Positions 31,584-40,895 are shown, numbered from the stretch's first letter. The stretch is DNA of 64,000 bases from Alphaproteobacteria bacterium (GCA_020632755.1 JACKEY010000004.1:931488-995487), one strand, 5' to 3'. A program made the numbers and translations. Notes: generated by a model not told the origin, from the letters alone.

Positions 31584-32054
31584 GTGGCTCGATTCCTCCC
31601 CCGGCTGACGCTGGTCTTCTGCTGCCTGGTGGGCATCGCGGGCCTGGGAAGTCGCTACGCCACGCTGGCGACCACGCTCCCGGACGGGATCCGGGCCAGC
31701 CTGGCCGATCCCGACGCCCACGACGGTGAGCGGCTGGTGTTCCCGGTCTGGTTCGTCTCGGGGGTCGACGACGCGGAGCACTACCGGATCTCCCGCATCA
31801 TCAAGGACGTGCGGGTCGAGGGGGACAGCGCGGGCCTGTCCCGCGGCCAGACGATCACGGTGGTCGGGGACTTCCGCGCCGGGGACTCGACGGTGGTCGA
31901 GCTGCGCCACCAGGTGCACACCCTGCGGCCCCACAAGAAGGCGCTGAGCATGGTCGGGCTGTTGCTGGGGCTGGCCGCCGTGCCCTTCGTGCTGGTGCGG
32001 GGGAGGGGGGGGCTGTCGCCCGTCGATCCCACCGACCCGCCGGGGAGGCGCTGA
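31584..32054 (+). CDS. Small membrane protein with a beta-barrel-like (OB-type) domain
   Basis: A protein of 156 residues with a GTG start. An N-terminal membrane helix (LPRLTLVFCCLVGIAGLG) and a C-terminal one (SMVGLLLGLAAVPFVLV) flank about 90 residues with a strand pattern: RLVFPVWFVSGV, YRISRIIKDVRVEG, QTITVVGDFRAGDSTVVEL. The layout recalls a small OB fold held by two helices. Function unknown. It is coupled to the hydrolase-like gene that starts right at its stop. Confidence 0.6.
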   Translation: MARFLPRLTLVFCCLVGIAGLGSRYATLATTLPDGIRASLADPDAHDGERLVFPVWFVSGVDDAEHYRISRIIKDVRVEGDSAGLSRGQTITVVGDFRAGDSTVVELRHQVHTLRPHKKALSMVGLLLGLAAVPFVLVRGRGGLSPVDPTDPPGRR

Positions 32055-32555
32055 GTGCCGGACCTGCTCACGCACGGCGCCGCCGGGCTGCTGGTCGGCT
32101 GGGGCCTGCTCGGCCGTCGGGCCGGCCCGTGGACGCCGGTGTTCGCGCTGGGCTGCCTGCTGCCAGATGCCCTCGCCCGCGTGCCCGGCATCCTGACCGG
32201 TGAGATCCACACCAAGCTCCACCCGCTGCCGGACCTGCTGCTCTACGGCTTCGAGCCGCTGCACCAGCCAGCCGGCATGGCCCTCGCGGCGGCGGCGCTG
32301 GCGGCCGCCTTCGCGGACGGACAGCGACTGCGGGCCTTCGTCGCGCTGTTCGGCGGCATGTCCTTCCACCTGGCCCTCGATCTGCTCCAGCACCACGAAG
32401 GCGCCGGCCACCTGCTGCTCTTCCCCCTGTCGGACCAGAGCTGCGAGCTCGGACTGGTGGGCAGCGAGGACTCGGTCTACGTCGCCGTCCCTCTGGCGCT
32501 GATGGCCCTGGTGCTCGGGTGGTGGAGACGGCGCAGCCAGGCCCCCCGGGCCTGA
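32055..32555 (+). CDS. Membrane-bound metal-dependent hydrolase-like protein (YdjM/DUF457 type)
   Basis: A protein of 166 residues with a GTG start directly after the TGA of the gene before. It starts MPDLLTHGAAGLLVGWGLL and has CLLPDALARV, KLHPLPDLL and FHLALDLLQHH, the Asp/His pattern of YdjM-type inner-membrane proteins that are thought to be metal-dependent hydrolases. Four hydrophobic segments are visible. The residues H7, D40 (approximately) and the His/Asp groups would hold the metal. The substrate is unknown. Confidence 0.65.
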   Translation: MPDLLTHGAAGLLVGWGLLGRRAGPWTPVFALGCLLPDALARVPGILTGEIHTKLHPLPDLLLYGFEPLHQPAGMALAAAALAAAFADGQRLRAFVALFGGMSFHLALDLLQHHEGAGHLLLFPLSDQSCELGLVGSEDSVYVAVPLALMALVLGWWRRRSQAPRA

Positions 32556-32577
32556 GCCCGGGGAGCCGGCCGGATCC

Positions 32578-32991
32578 TCAGAAGGGCACCTCCTCCTCGG
32601 GCACCGGCGCGTGCCGGCCCGAGGCGCCCGAGCTGGCGCCGGAAGCCGCCCCGGGCCGGGGGCCGCCGACCAGGTGCAGCTGCTCGCAGACGATGCTCGT
32701 CTTCGTGCGCTTCGCACCGGTCTGCTTGTCCTCCCAGCTCTCGGTCCGCAGACGACCCTCGATGGCCACCGGGCTGCCCTTGACGAGGAACCGGTGGGCG
32801 ATCTCCGCCGTCTGGTTCCAGCAGGTGACGCGATGCCACTCCGTGTCCTCGGCGTAGTCGCCCGACTGCGTCTTGAACTTGCGGTTGGTGGCCACCGAGA
32901 GCTCGCAGACGACCGAGCCGGCCGGGGTGGTGCGCAGCTCCGGCAGGTTGCCGAGGTTGCCCATGATGAAGACCTTGTTGATGCCCCGCAT
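32578..32991 (-). CDS. ssb: Single-stranded DNA-binding protein
   Basis: A protein of 137 residues. I chose ATG 32991 because an AAGGAGC site lies 5 bases before it; the frame is open upstream but without features. The OB fold is standard (NKVFIMGNLGNLPELRTTPA, FKTQSGDYAEDTEWHRVTCW, GSPVAIEGRLRTESWED), then a Gly/Ala/Ser linker and the acidic tip EEEVPF, which recruits replication and repair proteins. The C-terminal linker is short. It is a housekeeping-type SSB, here alone and not next to rpsR or rpsF. Confidence 0.92.
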   Translation of the reverse strand: MRGINKVFIMGNLGNLPELRTTPAGSVVCELSVATNRKFKTQSGDYAEDTEWHRVTCWNQTAEIAHRFLVKGSPVAIEGRLRTESWEDKQTGAKRTKTSIVCEQLHLVGGPRPGAASGASSGASGRHAPVPEEEVPF

Positions 32992-33120
32992 GATTGCTCC
33001 TTGGTTGGGGTGCGCCGGGGCCTTGAGCACAGGCGGTGCCAACACAAGTGCCTGCCATCATGGGAGGGGGTGACGGAAACCGACTGGCACCTGCCGGCCA
33101 TCCGGCACCCCGAGACGACA

Positions 33121-33144
33121 GCGCCCCGACCGAGGCCGGGGCGC
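33121..33144 (-). terminator. Terminator of the FG-GAP lipoprotein gene
   Basis: GCGCCCCG (33121-33128) and CGGGGCGC (33137-33144) pair around an 8-base loop, 41 bases downstream of the stop at 33185 on the minus strand. Confidence 0.5.
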
Positions 33145-33184
33145 GTCGGGGGGGCCGGGCCTGCGTCGCGCAGGCCGAGTCGGG

Positions 33185-35755
33185 TCAGGGGTTGAACACC
33201 CACACGCGACCGGCGCCACCGGCGTAGCCGGGGTCGCCCACGACGAGCTCGTCGCCGTCGTCGCCGTCGAAGTCCACCATCAGCACGCCCCAGCCGAGCC
33301 CGGTCGTGCCGGTGCCCTGCACGACGAAGCCCGCTTCGTCCGCCGACACGTCGCCAGCCAGGACGCGGCCGCTGAACACGTAGACCGCGCCGGGTTCGTC
33401 GGCGTAGTAGGTCGCGTAGTTGTAGTAGTTGGTGTCCGGGGCGCCGACCGCCAGGTCGGCCTGCCCGTCGCCGTTGGCGTCACCGGCGGCCAGGGACATG
33501 CCCAGGTAGTCCTGGGCGGCCCCGCTGACGACGGCGTCGGCATCGGCCAGGTCGGGCTCGCCCGTCCAGCGGCTGGCGTCGTGCAGCACATAGACCTCGC
33601 CGGCTGCGGGCGCCGACAAGGCCAGGTCGGTCCGGCCGTCGCCGTCGAAGTCGGCCAGCACGGGCCCGGCCCGCCAGCCCAGCTGGTCGCCGCGGGACTT
33701 GCCGGAGAACACCGTGTCCGCCACCAGCCCGACGCTGCCTTCGCCGCCCAGGGTCGAGGTGCCGCCCTCGATCCGGTAGATGCGGCCGTTGCTGCGCGCG
33801 GTCGCCGTCGAGTAGCCCGGCGCGCCCACGTACAGCTCGTCGTAGCCGTCGCCATCGGCATCGCCGCCACCCAGGCTGTGGCCCAGGATGTCGTAGGTCT
33901 GCTCGCCCCAGAACCGCAGGTCGGCGTCGGCGTCCAGGTCCAGCGGGTCGATGTCGGCCGTCATGTTGTCGCCGGCCACGACGCTGACGACACCCTTGTA
34001 GGTGTCGCGGTCGCGGGTCGCGCTCCAATTGCCGTAGACGACCTCGCTCAGGCCGTCGCCGTCGACATCGACGTCGCTCAGCACGCGCAGGTAGTAGCTG
34101 TAGTTGAAGGTACCCGTGAACAGCACGTCGGCGTCGCTCGCCCGGTGCCCGCCGGCGATGTCGGGACCGCCGAAGTACAGCGCGACCGAGTACGCGTCCC
34201 CGTAGGAGCCGCCTGAGTAGGCGTCGGAGCCGCCGATCACCAGGTCGGCGATGCCGTCGCCGTCGTGGTCGCCCATCGACGGCGACAGGTAGGCCATCCG
34301 GTTGTAGGTGCCGGTGCCGTCGACGGTCATGGTCGCGAGCTCGTCCCAGTCGTCCGACCAGGACTGCCAGCCGGTGCCGTCGATGACCCCGACGCCGCCG
34401 TTGTTGCTGTAGGTGCCGCCGGCCTGCAGCGAGCCCACGATCAGGTCGGGAACACCGTCGCCGTCCAGATCGCCGGCGCCCAGGGCGTCTTCGCCGGACA
34501 GGTACTGCGGGCTGTTGCCGCTGATCCAGCTGGTCGCGTCATCGGTGCCGGCGATGTCGACCTGGCCGTCGCAGTTGTTGTCGATGCCGTCCCACTGCTC
34601 GTCGGCGCCGGGGGAGATGCTGCTGTCGGCGTCGGCACAGTCGCCGTCGTCGGCGCTGTAGCCGTCGCCGTCGTGGTCGACCGAGGAGCACAGCTCGTTG
34701 GGCGAGCCCGGCGTGCCCTTGTCGCCGTCGCCGTAGGACGTCTTGCTGGCGCACCATCGCGCCGGGCTGCCGATGTCGTCGGACGGGCCGTAGAACGGGT
34801 CCAGGCTCAGCGAGGCGCCTGCCTGCAGCGGCCACCCCGACGACCAGCCCAGGTCGGAGATCGCGCGGTCGCCCGCGTACAGGAAGATCGAGTCGGCCGT
34901 GTCGGCCAGCGCGAGGTCGTCGCGCGCGTACTCGTAGTCGACATCGACGCCGCCGTTGTACCCGAGGTCGCCGGACACGCCGAACACGACGACGTCGCCG
35001 TCCTCGACCAGCAGCGAGCCGTCGACGACGAACCCGTCGTCGTCGTCGCCCGTGACCTTCCAGCCCACCAGATCGACGGTGCCGCCGCTGTCGTTGTGGA
35101 CCTCGAACCACTCGCCGTAGCCGTCGCCGACGGCCAGCGGGTCGGTCTGCACCTCGCTGACGTAGACGTCGCCCACGGCGATGAAGTCCTCGTCCACCAG
35201 CCCGTCGCAGTCGTCGTCGACCAGGTCGCGCGCCGCTTCGGTGTCGCGCTGGTAGATGTCGGGGTCCGTGTCGTCGCAGTCGGTGCCGCCGGCGGCTTCC
35301 GCGTCCTGGCCGTCTCCGTCGGCGTCGGCGATGGCCTGGGCGGACAGCGCGATGGTCCGATCGCCATCGGTCGTGTCGTTGCTGCTGATCTGCAGCGTGC
35401 CGGTGTGGGCGTCGTAGTCGTCGGCGGTGAAGGTCACGTCGAAGGTGGCGCTGTCGCCGGGCGACAGGGTCACCGGGGCCAGCCCGCCGGTGAACAGCGG
35501 GTCGCCGCTCAGCGCGGCCAGCACGTCCAGGTCCCCGGAACCGGCGCAGTCGTTCTGGACGACGATGGTGCGGGTCACGGCTTCGCCGTAGGCCATGGCG
35601 CCGAAGTCGACCTCGCTGGTGTCGACTGCCAGGTTCGGGCAGGTGGCCGCGCCGCCGTCGCCGCCGTCTCCGTCGCCGTCACCGACCTTGATCGATCCGG
35701 TCTTGCAGGCCGCGAGGCCGAGGGCGAGGGGGAGCAACAGGGACGAGCGAGCCAT
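33185..35755 (-). CDS. Large MopE / lamin-tail / FG-GAP surface lipoprotein
   Basis: A protein of 856 residues, from ATG 35755 with GGAGG just upstream. Signal and lipobox: GLAAC (Cys17). Then a DUF1573/ASPM-type beta domain (about 45-135, VDFGAMAYGEAVTRTIVVQN), MopE-type metal-binding motifs (DCDDTDPDIY and DDDCDGLVDED; later IDNNCDGQVD), a lamin-tail domain between them (about 185-290, GEWFEVHNDSGGTVDLVGWKVTG) and C-terminal FG-GAP/VCBS repeats (about 425-856) with Ca-binding DLDGDGVPDLIVGS, DHDGDGIADL, DFDGDGRTDL. It would be a Ca2+- or Cu-binding beta-propeller adhesin at the cell surface. Such mosaics are typical of Myxococcota. Targets are unknown. Confidence 0.85.
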   Translation of the reverse strand: MARSSLLLPLALGLAACKTGSIKVGDGDGDGGDGGAATCPNLAVDTSEVDFGAMAYGEAVTRTIVVQNDCAGSGDLDVLAALSGDPLFTGGLAPVTLSPGDSATFDVTFTADDYDAHTGTLQISSNDTTDGDRTIALSAQAIADADGDGQDAEAAGGTDCDDTDPDIYQRDTEAARDLVDDDCDGLVDEDFIAVGDVYVSEVQTDPLAVGDGYGEWFEVHNDSGGTVDLVGWKVTGDDDDGFVVDGSLLVEDGDVVVFGVSGDLGYNGGVDVDYEYARDDLALADTADSIFLYAGDRAISDLGWSSGWPLQAGASLSLDPFYGPSDDIGSPARWCASKTSYGDGDKGTPGSPNELCSSVDHDGDGYSADDGDCADADSSISPGADEQWDGIDNNCDGQVDIAGTDDATSWISGNSPQYLSGEDALGAGDLDGDGVPDLIVGSLQAGGTYSNNGGVGVIDGTGWQSWSDDWDELATMTVDGTGTYNRMAYLSPSMGDHDGDGIADLVIGGSDAYSGGSYGDAYSVALYFGGPDIAGGHRASDADVLFTGTFNYSYYLRVLSDVDVDGDGLSEVVYGNWSATRDRDTYKGVVSVVAGDNMTADIDPLDLDADADLRFWGEQTYDILGHSLGGGDADGDGYDELYVGAPGYSTATARSNGRIYRIEGGTSTLGGEGSVGLVADTVFSGKSRGDQLGWRAGPVLADFDGDGRTDLALSAPAAGEVYVLHDASRWTGEPDLADADAVVSGAAQDYLGMSLAAGDANGDGQADLAVGAPDTNYYNYATYYADEPGAVYVFSGRVLAGDVSADEAGFVVQGTGTTGLGWGVLMVDFDGDDGDELVVGDPGYAGGAGRVWVFNP

Positions 35756-35860
35756 GGGAGCCTCCAACGAGGTCGAGCACGCGCGGGCGTCGCGCGGTTC
35801 GTCCCCATGGTACCGGAACGCGACCGTTCGTGACGAGCCCGTGTCGGAGTCAGCGCGGAG

Positions 35861-38800
35861 TCAGCCCCCGTCGGTGTCGGACCCGGTTCTGGGGGCGGCG
35901 TCCGGACCCGGATCGGCGGGCGCCGGTAGTGGCGTCGAGGACCTGGGCGCCGCGGCCATGGCCCGGTCGCAGGCGGTCTCGGTCACCCGCTTCACCTTGC
36001 GGTCGTAAGCCACGATCATCCCCATGGGGTCGGCGACGATCTCGATCTCTCCCTTGCGACCGCCGACCTCGAAGCCGCCTCGGCCGTCGTCGACGTCGAC
36101 GAGCGCCGACACCGAGCGGGCCGTGCCTTCCTCCGACATCGGGTCGCCGCCTTCGTCCCGCACCTCGATCGGCACGTCGAAGCTGCCCCACGGCAGATCG
36201 CTCTCGATGCAGCCATGCACCGTCACGGTGCCGTCGGCGGCGGCTTCTTCGCGGATCTCGACGGTGATCTCGGGGATCAGCCCGCCGTGGATCCACCAGT
36301 CGAACATCTCGCTCAGGTCCATGCCGCTGGCTTCTTCGAGGGCGGTCTGGACCTCGTCCGTCGTGATGCTGCGACCCTGGTGCTCGCGCGCCAGCCGGTC
36401 CATGGCGCCGAAGAAGGCCTGGTCGCCGACGTGCAGGCGCAGCACATCGGACAGCATGTAGGCGCCGTAGTCCCGCAGGATGCCGTCGGGCACGTCGCTC
36501 GCGGGCGTGGCGCCGGTCAGCGACAGGTAGCGCTTGCTGCGGTTGGTGCGGCCGTAGTTCGCCTGGTACTCGCGCGGGTCCTCGACCCGCTTGCGCAGGG
36601 CCTCCATGCGGTCGGCGTAGTCGTCGTTGCCGAAGGCGCCGCGCAGGTAGAAGCCGGCGTAGGCCTCGGCCAGCCCGTCGAGCAGCCAGGCGTCACGGTT
36701 GCTGTCTGGCGACACGAGCTGGCCCCAGTACTGGGCCGCCACCTGCCGGGCCATCGTGGCCTGGGCGAGGTGCTTCGCCATCGCGCCGATCTCGCCGACG
36801 TCGGTGACGTCGGTGGTCTTGACCGTGTTGACGGCGACCATGCCGTGGCCGGCCGGCGGCCGATCACCGCGGATGATGCTGCCGCGGAAGCCCGAGGGGC
36901 CCTGGTAGACGTCGATCTCGTCCAGGGGGAACCGCGGCAGGAAGCGCTGGAAGAAGGTGATGAGCCGCCGCACTTCCGGGGCGAACATGGGCAGGGCCCA
37001 GGCATCCCGCGTGAACAGGTGGACCCGCACCGCCGGCATGCCGAGCTGGGGCAGATCGACCTGGGTCTGCCAGCGCCCGATGGCGATGGCGGGTGCGCGG
37101 GCGTCCTCGGCCTCGGCCTCGATCCACGTCCAGCCGTCTTCGTCCTCCCACTCGCGCACGGTCTTGCCGGCGATCGAGGTGTCGATGTTCGACAGCCCGA
37201 GGGCGGGGTTGGCGACGCGGGTCACCGTGTCCCAGCGGTCGTCGCCGGTGCGCGGCACGAGCTCGGGGAGCAGCGGCTGCAGGCCGGTGGTCGTGCCCAG
37301 GTTCGCGCCCGACACGCTGCGCTGGGCGAACAGCCACCGCGCCTTCCACTTGAGCGTCAGCGAGACCTGCTCGCCTTCGGCCACGGGCTCGGGCAGCACG
37401 ACCTGGACGACCAGTGATGCCGGGCTGTCCTGGACGGCCGCTCGGTCGTCGAAGCTGCTCTCGTCGAGCATGCCGCTGCCGATGCCACTGCCGATCTGGG
37501 ACGCGTCCTGCAGGTCCGTGCCGAGCTGGCTCTCGCCGGGGCCCTCGGCGCCGGCCGAGATGCCGCCGCCGTCGGCGCTGCCCGCGCTGGTCCCCGCGGC
37601 GTCGGCGCCGGCGTCGGACTCGGCCTGGGCCGCCTCTTCGCCGCTGTTGTCGGCCGTCGCGTCGCTCCCATCGCCGGTCTCGGTGCTCTCGACCAGGGCC
37701 ATGCCGGCGACCTGGTCGGCACCGGACAGCTGCTCGGTCAGGCTCACGCTGGCCAGCGGCCGCCCGTCGGCCATGGTCAGCGACACCAGCTCCCAGCCGT
37801 TGCGCAGGGCTCCGTCCACCGGCATCGACAAAGTCGCGTGCCGCACGGTGCCCCCGTGGGCCTCGAGGGTCATGGTCGTCTCGACCTCGGCCCACCGCTG
37901 GTTCCCCATGCCCTTGGGGCGCGAGAAGACCGTCGTGTCCGCGGACACCGGGCTCAGCCAGGCGCCGGGGCGCTCCTCGACGGGCGCCAGCGGCGTGCCG
38001 GCGAACCTCTCGAGGTGACGGCGGCCCTCCAGGTCCGTTCCGACAGCCATCGCGACCTGGGAGAAGCCCAGGCCTTCCTGGTCCATCGGGTCACGGAAGC
38101 AGGACAGCCAGCGGTCGTACTCGCTGTTCGACACGCCGGCGCCCCGCTCGGCCGCGACGCGGAAGCGCTTGTCGGTGCGCCAGTCGGACAGGGCCCGCAG
38201 CGAGCTGCCGTCGATGCCGATCTCGTCGTGCAGCAAGCGGTCCTGGCGCAGCCAGATCCGCGGGTCCATGCCGGCCCGCTGCAGCTGCAGCCGACGGTTG
38301 GGCAGCAGGTTGGTGGCGATGGCCTGCACCCGGGACCGGCCGGCGCTGTCGGTCACGACGTAGGTCTCGCCGGCGACGGTGCCGAAGTCGTCGACCTTGA
38401 TCATCACGCCGCCGCCGACGGGCTCCAGGTCCTCGAGCAGCTTGGCGATGCGCGGGTCGGCCGACAGGACCAGGCCGCGCTCGATCTCGGTCCGCAGGGG
38501 CGCCCCTTCGCGGGCGATGGCCCGCTGCTCGGCTTCGGTCAGCAGGTCGTAGCGGGCGGCGTGGTTGGCCAGGCGCCAGCGGTCGGCGCGCAGCGGCACG
38601 TCGACCGACAGGTCGCCGTCGCCGACGAACACGAAGCCGACGATGCGATCGCTGAGCGGGGGGCGGCCCGACCAGACCGGCACCAGCATGCCTTCGTTCA
38701 GCGTCGCCGTGCACAGGCCGTCCTCGAACACCAGCGGGTTGCCGGCGTCGATGCGGTAGGCCGAGTCGCCCATGTGCAGGTGGCCGGCCGCGCCCCACCA

Positions 38801-38959
38801 GTCGGTGAGGGCTTCCTGGTACGCGAGCTTGTCGGCGCGGGCGGTCGGCGCGACGCCGGCGCCCGGCGCGGGCTCCGGATCCTGCGCCCGGGCGGCCGGG
38901 ACGGAGCCGACGGCGAGGGCCAGGACACCGAGGAGCGAGGGGACGAGGGTGCGCTTCAT
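35861..38959 (-). CDS. Secreted M1-family peptidase homologue with a dead active site
   Basis: A protein of 1032 residues from ATG 38959, with a signal peptide cut near ARAQDPE. Residues about 70-520 are unassigned, with an Ala/Gly/Ser-rich linker (about 470-535). The aminopeptidase-like part (about 640-910) has WGQLVSPDSNRDAWLLDGLAEAYAGFY. At the zinc site HExxH is R738-Q739-V-A-A742, and the third ligand Glu, 18 residues further as expected, is D761. The GAMEN loop is GHGMVAVNTV. All metal and catalytic residues are thus lost while spacing is kept. It may bind peptides or cell-wall parts without cutting them. C-terminal tail is Pro-rich. Confidence 0.7.
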   Translation of the reverse strand: MKRTLVPSLLGVLALAVGSVPAARAQDPEPAPGAGVAPTARADKLAYQEALTDWWGAAGHLHMGDSAYRIDAGNPLVFEDGLCTATLNEGMLVPVWSGRPPLSDRIVGFVFVGDGDLSVDVPLRADRWRLANHAARYDLLTEAEQRAIAREGAPLRTEIERGLVLSADPRIAKLLEDLEPVGGGVMIKVDDFGTVAGETYVVTDSAGRSRVQAIATNLLPNRRLQLQRAGMDPRIWLRQDRLLHDEIGIDGSSLRALSDWRTDKRFRVAAERGAGVSNSEYDRWLSCFRDPMDQEGLGFSQVAMAVGTDLEGRRHLERFAGTPLAPVEERPGAWLSPVSADTTVFSRPKGMGNQRWAEVETTMTLEAHGGTVRHATLSMPVDGALRNGWELVSLTMADGRPLASVSLTEQLSGADQVAGMALVESTETGDGSDATADNSGEEAAQAESDAGADAAGTSAGSADGGGISAGAEGPGESQLGTDLQDASQIGSGIGSGMLDESSFDDRAAVQDSPASLVVQVVLPEPVAEGEQVSLTLKWKARWLFAQRSVSGANLGTTTGLQPLLPELVPRTGDDRWDTVTRVANPALGLSNIDTSIAGKTVREWEDEDGWTWIEAEAEDARAPAIAIGRWQTQVDLPQLGMPAVRVHLFTRDAWALPMFAPEVRRLITFFQRFLPRFPLDEIDVYQGPSGFRGSIIRGDRPPAGHGMVAVNTVKTTDVTDVGEIGAMAKHLAQATMARQVAAQYWGQLVSPDSNRDAWLLDGLAEAYAGFYLRGAFGNDDYADRMEALRKRVEDPREYQANYGRTNRSKRYLSLTGATPASDVPDGILRDYGAYMLSDVLRLHVGDQAFFGAMDRLAREHQGRSITTDEVQTALEEASGMDLSEMFDWWIHGGLIPEITVEIREEAAADGTVTVHGCIESDLPWGSFDVPIEVRDEGGDPMSEEGTARSVSALVDVDDGRGGFEVGGRKGEIEIVADPMGMIVAYDRKVKRVTETACDRAMAAAPRSSTPLPAPADPGPDAAPRTGSDTDGG

Positions 38960-39202
38960 GGCGGGGGAGACCTGGGACGGGCGCGTCGGGGGAGGGGCGC
39001 GTCGAGGAGGAGGCAGGGATCCGGCTAACGCCTGCGAAGGAGGCGGCGAGCGGGACGGGCTGCCCCGATCCCGGTGGGAGGACGCCGGCGCAATGTTCAC
39101 CCCCGGGCCGGGACGCGTGGGCCCTGGTGTTCGGGAGCGGAGTGCTTAGGGTCCCCGGCGACCGGCCGTCCGACGACGACGGCCTCTTCCGGGATCCCGA
39201 CC

Positions 39203-39820
39203 ATGGCCGCAACCCCTCCTCCCCCGCAAGCCCCTCCTCCCCCGGCCCATTCCGCGGACACTCCGGTCGCGGACACTCCGGCCGCGGACACTCCGGCCGC
39301 GGACAGCCCGGCGCCCCCGGTCGCCCGGCGCGTGCTGCGGGGCCTCGCCGAGCTCCTGCTCATGGTCGTGGCCGCGGGCGCGGTGGTCATGATCGTCGGT
39401 CGGCTGCGGGCCCCCGACCTCCCCGACGGCGCCCCCGACTTCGAGCTCACCGACCTCGACGGCAAGGAGTGGCAGCTGTCCGAGCTGCGCGGGCAGCCCG
39501 TGGTGCTCAACTTCTGGGCGACCTGGTGCGGTCCCTGCAAGCTGGAGATCCCGGCCTTCTCGGACTTCGCGCGCGAGAACCCCGACGTCGTCGTCCTTGG
39601 CCTCGCCACCGACGGGCGCGAGGCCGAGCTGCGGGCGGCCAGCAAGCAGCTCGGCATCGCCTACCCGGTCATCCGCGCCGACGCCGAGACGATCGCGGCC
39701 TACGGCGTCGACACGCTGCCGACCACCGTCATCATCGACGCCGACGGCCAGGTGCACACGGCGCACACGGGCATCATGCTGGGGCCGCAGCTCAAGCTGG
39801 CGGTCAGCGGCGCGCGGTGA
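39203..39820 (+). CDS. Membrane-anchored thioredoxin-fold protein (TlpA/ResA-like)
   Basis: A protein of 205 residues. An N-terminal Pro/Ala stretch with DTPAADTPAAD repeats (about 15-38) lies in the cytosol, one membrane helix follows (about 47-67, LAELLLMVVAAGAVVMIVG) and then a periplasmic thioredoxin fold with the active site WCGPC in NFWATWCGPCKLEIP, cis-Pro in TLPTTVIIDADG. It should reduce or exchange disulfides in periplasmic proteins, such as c-type cytochromes or Cys-rich lipoproteins. It is divergent from the dead M1 peptidase homologue. The gap of 243 bases holds both promoters. Confidence 0.85.
   Translation: MAATPPPPQAPPPPAHSADTPVADTPAADTPAADSPAPPVARRVLRGLAELLLMVVAAGAVVMIVGRLRAPDLPDGAPDFELTDLDGKEWQLSELRGQPVVLNFWATWCGPCKLEIPAFSDFARENPDVVVLGLATDGREAELRAASKQLGIAYPVIRADAETIAAYGVDTLPTTVIIDADGQVHTAHTGIMLGPQLKLAVSGAR
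39256..39315 (+). repeat. Tandem 15-bp repeat inside the TlpA-like gene
   Basis: GGACACTCCGGTCGC, GGACACTCCGGCCGC and a further GGACACTCCGGCCGC are followed by a diverged fourth unit (GGACAGCCCGGCGCC). The unit codes DTPAA, so changes in copy number would vary the length of the N-terminal linker without a frameshift. Confidence 0.75.
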
Positions 39821-39829
39821 AGGCCCGGC

Positions 39830-40780
39830 TCAGGAGATCTGGTAGCGCAGCCGGATGGTCTCGCCGCTCTGGCGCGTGATGTCGACCCGCAGGAAGTCCT
39901 TGCGCTTGAGCTTGCGGTAGGCGCCGATCGCGCCGAGCACCGTGCGGATCTTCTTCCCGTTGACCGCGTGCACGACGTCGCCGTTGCGGAAGCCGGCTTC
40001 GTGCAGGACCGTGCCGCAGCGGATGCGGCGGATGCGGAAGCCGTCGCGCTTGCCCTCGGCATCGTCGTGCCAGGCCACGGAGGCCAGCTCGGCGGCAAGC
40101 TTCAGGTCGTTGACGTACATGTCGACGAGCTCGCGCTCGACCTCGAACAGCCCGTCGCCGCGGTCTTCGATGGCACCGCTGGCATCGGCGCACTTGCGGC
40201 CCCGCTTGCGCTGCTGGACGGGGGGCGCTTCGCCGGTGGACAGGTACTGCCGCATCTCCTGGCCGTGGCGGACCAGCACGACGGGCGAACCCTGGCGGCC
40301 GCCGCGGGGGCCGAACTCGGCGATCCGCGCCTGGGCTCCGTCATTGTCGGGCACGGGTGCCCGGCGACGGGCGTAGCGATCGCGGGCGGCCTGGGCGGCG
40401 TCGGCTCCGGCTTCACCCTCGCCACCGGGGCCCGCGGCGGTCGCGTCTTCGGTCGGGGAGGCGGCGGCGGCGGCGGCGGAGGCGTCGGCGAGCGACGGCT
40501 CGGTCGCCTCGGGGACGTCGGGGGTGGAGGGTGCTGCGACGGGCTCAGGGGAGGCGGCCTCCTCGATACCGTCGTCGGCGAGCCCCGCGTCGGCGAGCAC
40601 GAACACCGCGGGACGCTCGATGGCGGGAGCGGCGTGCAGCTCGAGGTCGAGGGCCGGCTGCAGGGCGCTCGCGGCGGCGAGCCCGATGGGCAGCCCGAAC
40701 ACGCCGCCGGACAGCAGGGCGGCGCCGGCGGCGTCGCGGAGGTCACGGGCGATGCGGTGCAGGAAGGGGGCGCGGGTCAT
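39830..40780 (-). CDS. PDZ-domain protein similar to type II secretion GspC
   Basis: A protein of 316 residues from ATG 40780. One membrane helix (about residues 15-40) follows a short charged start. Residues 50-160 are an Ala/Glu/Pro-rich linker (ASAAAAAASPTEDATAAGPG). The end (about 225-316) is a PDZ domain with RCGTVLHEAGFRNGDVVHAVNGKKI. The plan of helix, low-complexity linker and C-terminal PDZ matches GspC, the inner-membrane subunit that contacts the secretin, though no other gsp gene is near. A different role, such as a protease adaptor, is possible. Confidence 0.65.
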   Translation of the reverse strand: MTRAPFLHRIARDLRDAAGAALLSGGVFGLPIGLAAASALQPALDLELHAAPAIERPAVFVLADAGLADDGIEEAASPEPVAAPSTPDVPEATEPSLADASAAAAAASPTEDATAAGPGGEGEAGADAAQAARDRYARRRAPVPDNDGAQARIAEFGPRGGRQGSPVVLVRHGQEMRQYLSTGEAPPVQQRKRGRKCADASGAIEDRGDGLFEVERELVDMYVNDLKLAAELASVAWHDDAEGKRDGFRIRRIRCGTVLHEAGFRNGDVVHAVNGKKIRTVLGAIGAYRKLKRKDFLRVDITRQSGETIRLRYQIS

Positions 40781-40895
40781 GGGGCCTCCTGGGCTCACCG
40801 GATGGACGCAGTCCTCTCCCGGGCATTCGGCAGACCCGCGGAGATTCCACGAGCGTCCCGCTCCTCGGCGGGTTCCTGCTTCGAATGCGGTGTGC

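Noticed and set aside
31494..33203. Upstream extension of the kinase frame to 949 residues.
   Set aside because: It overlaps three other real genes (31584, 32055 and ssb) and is Arg/Pro/Gly-rich shadow sequence.
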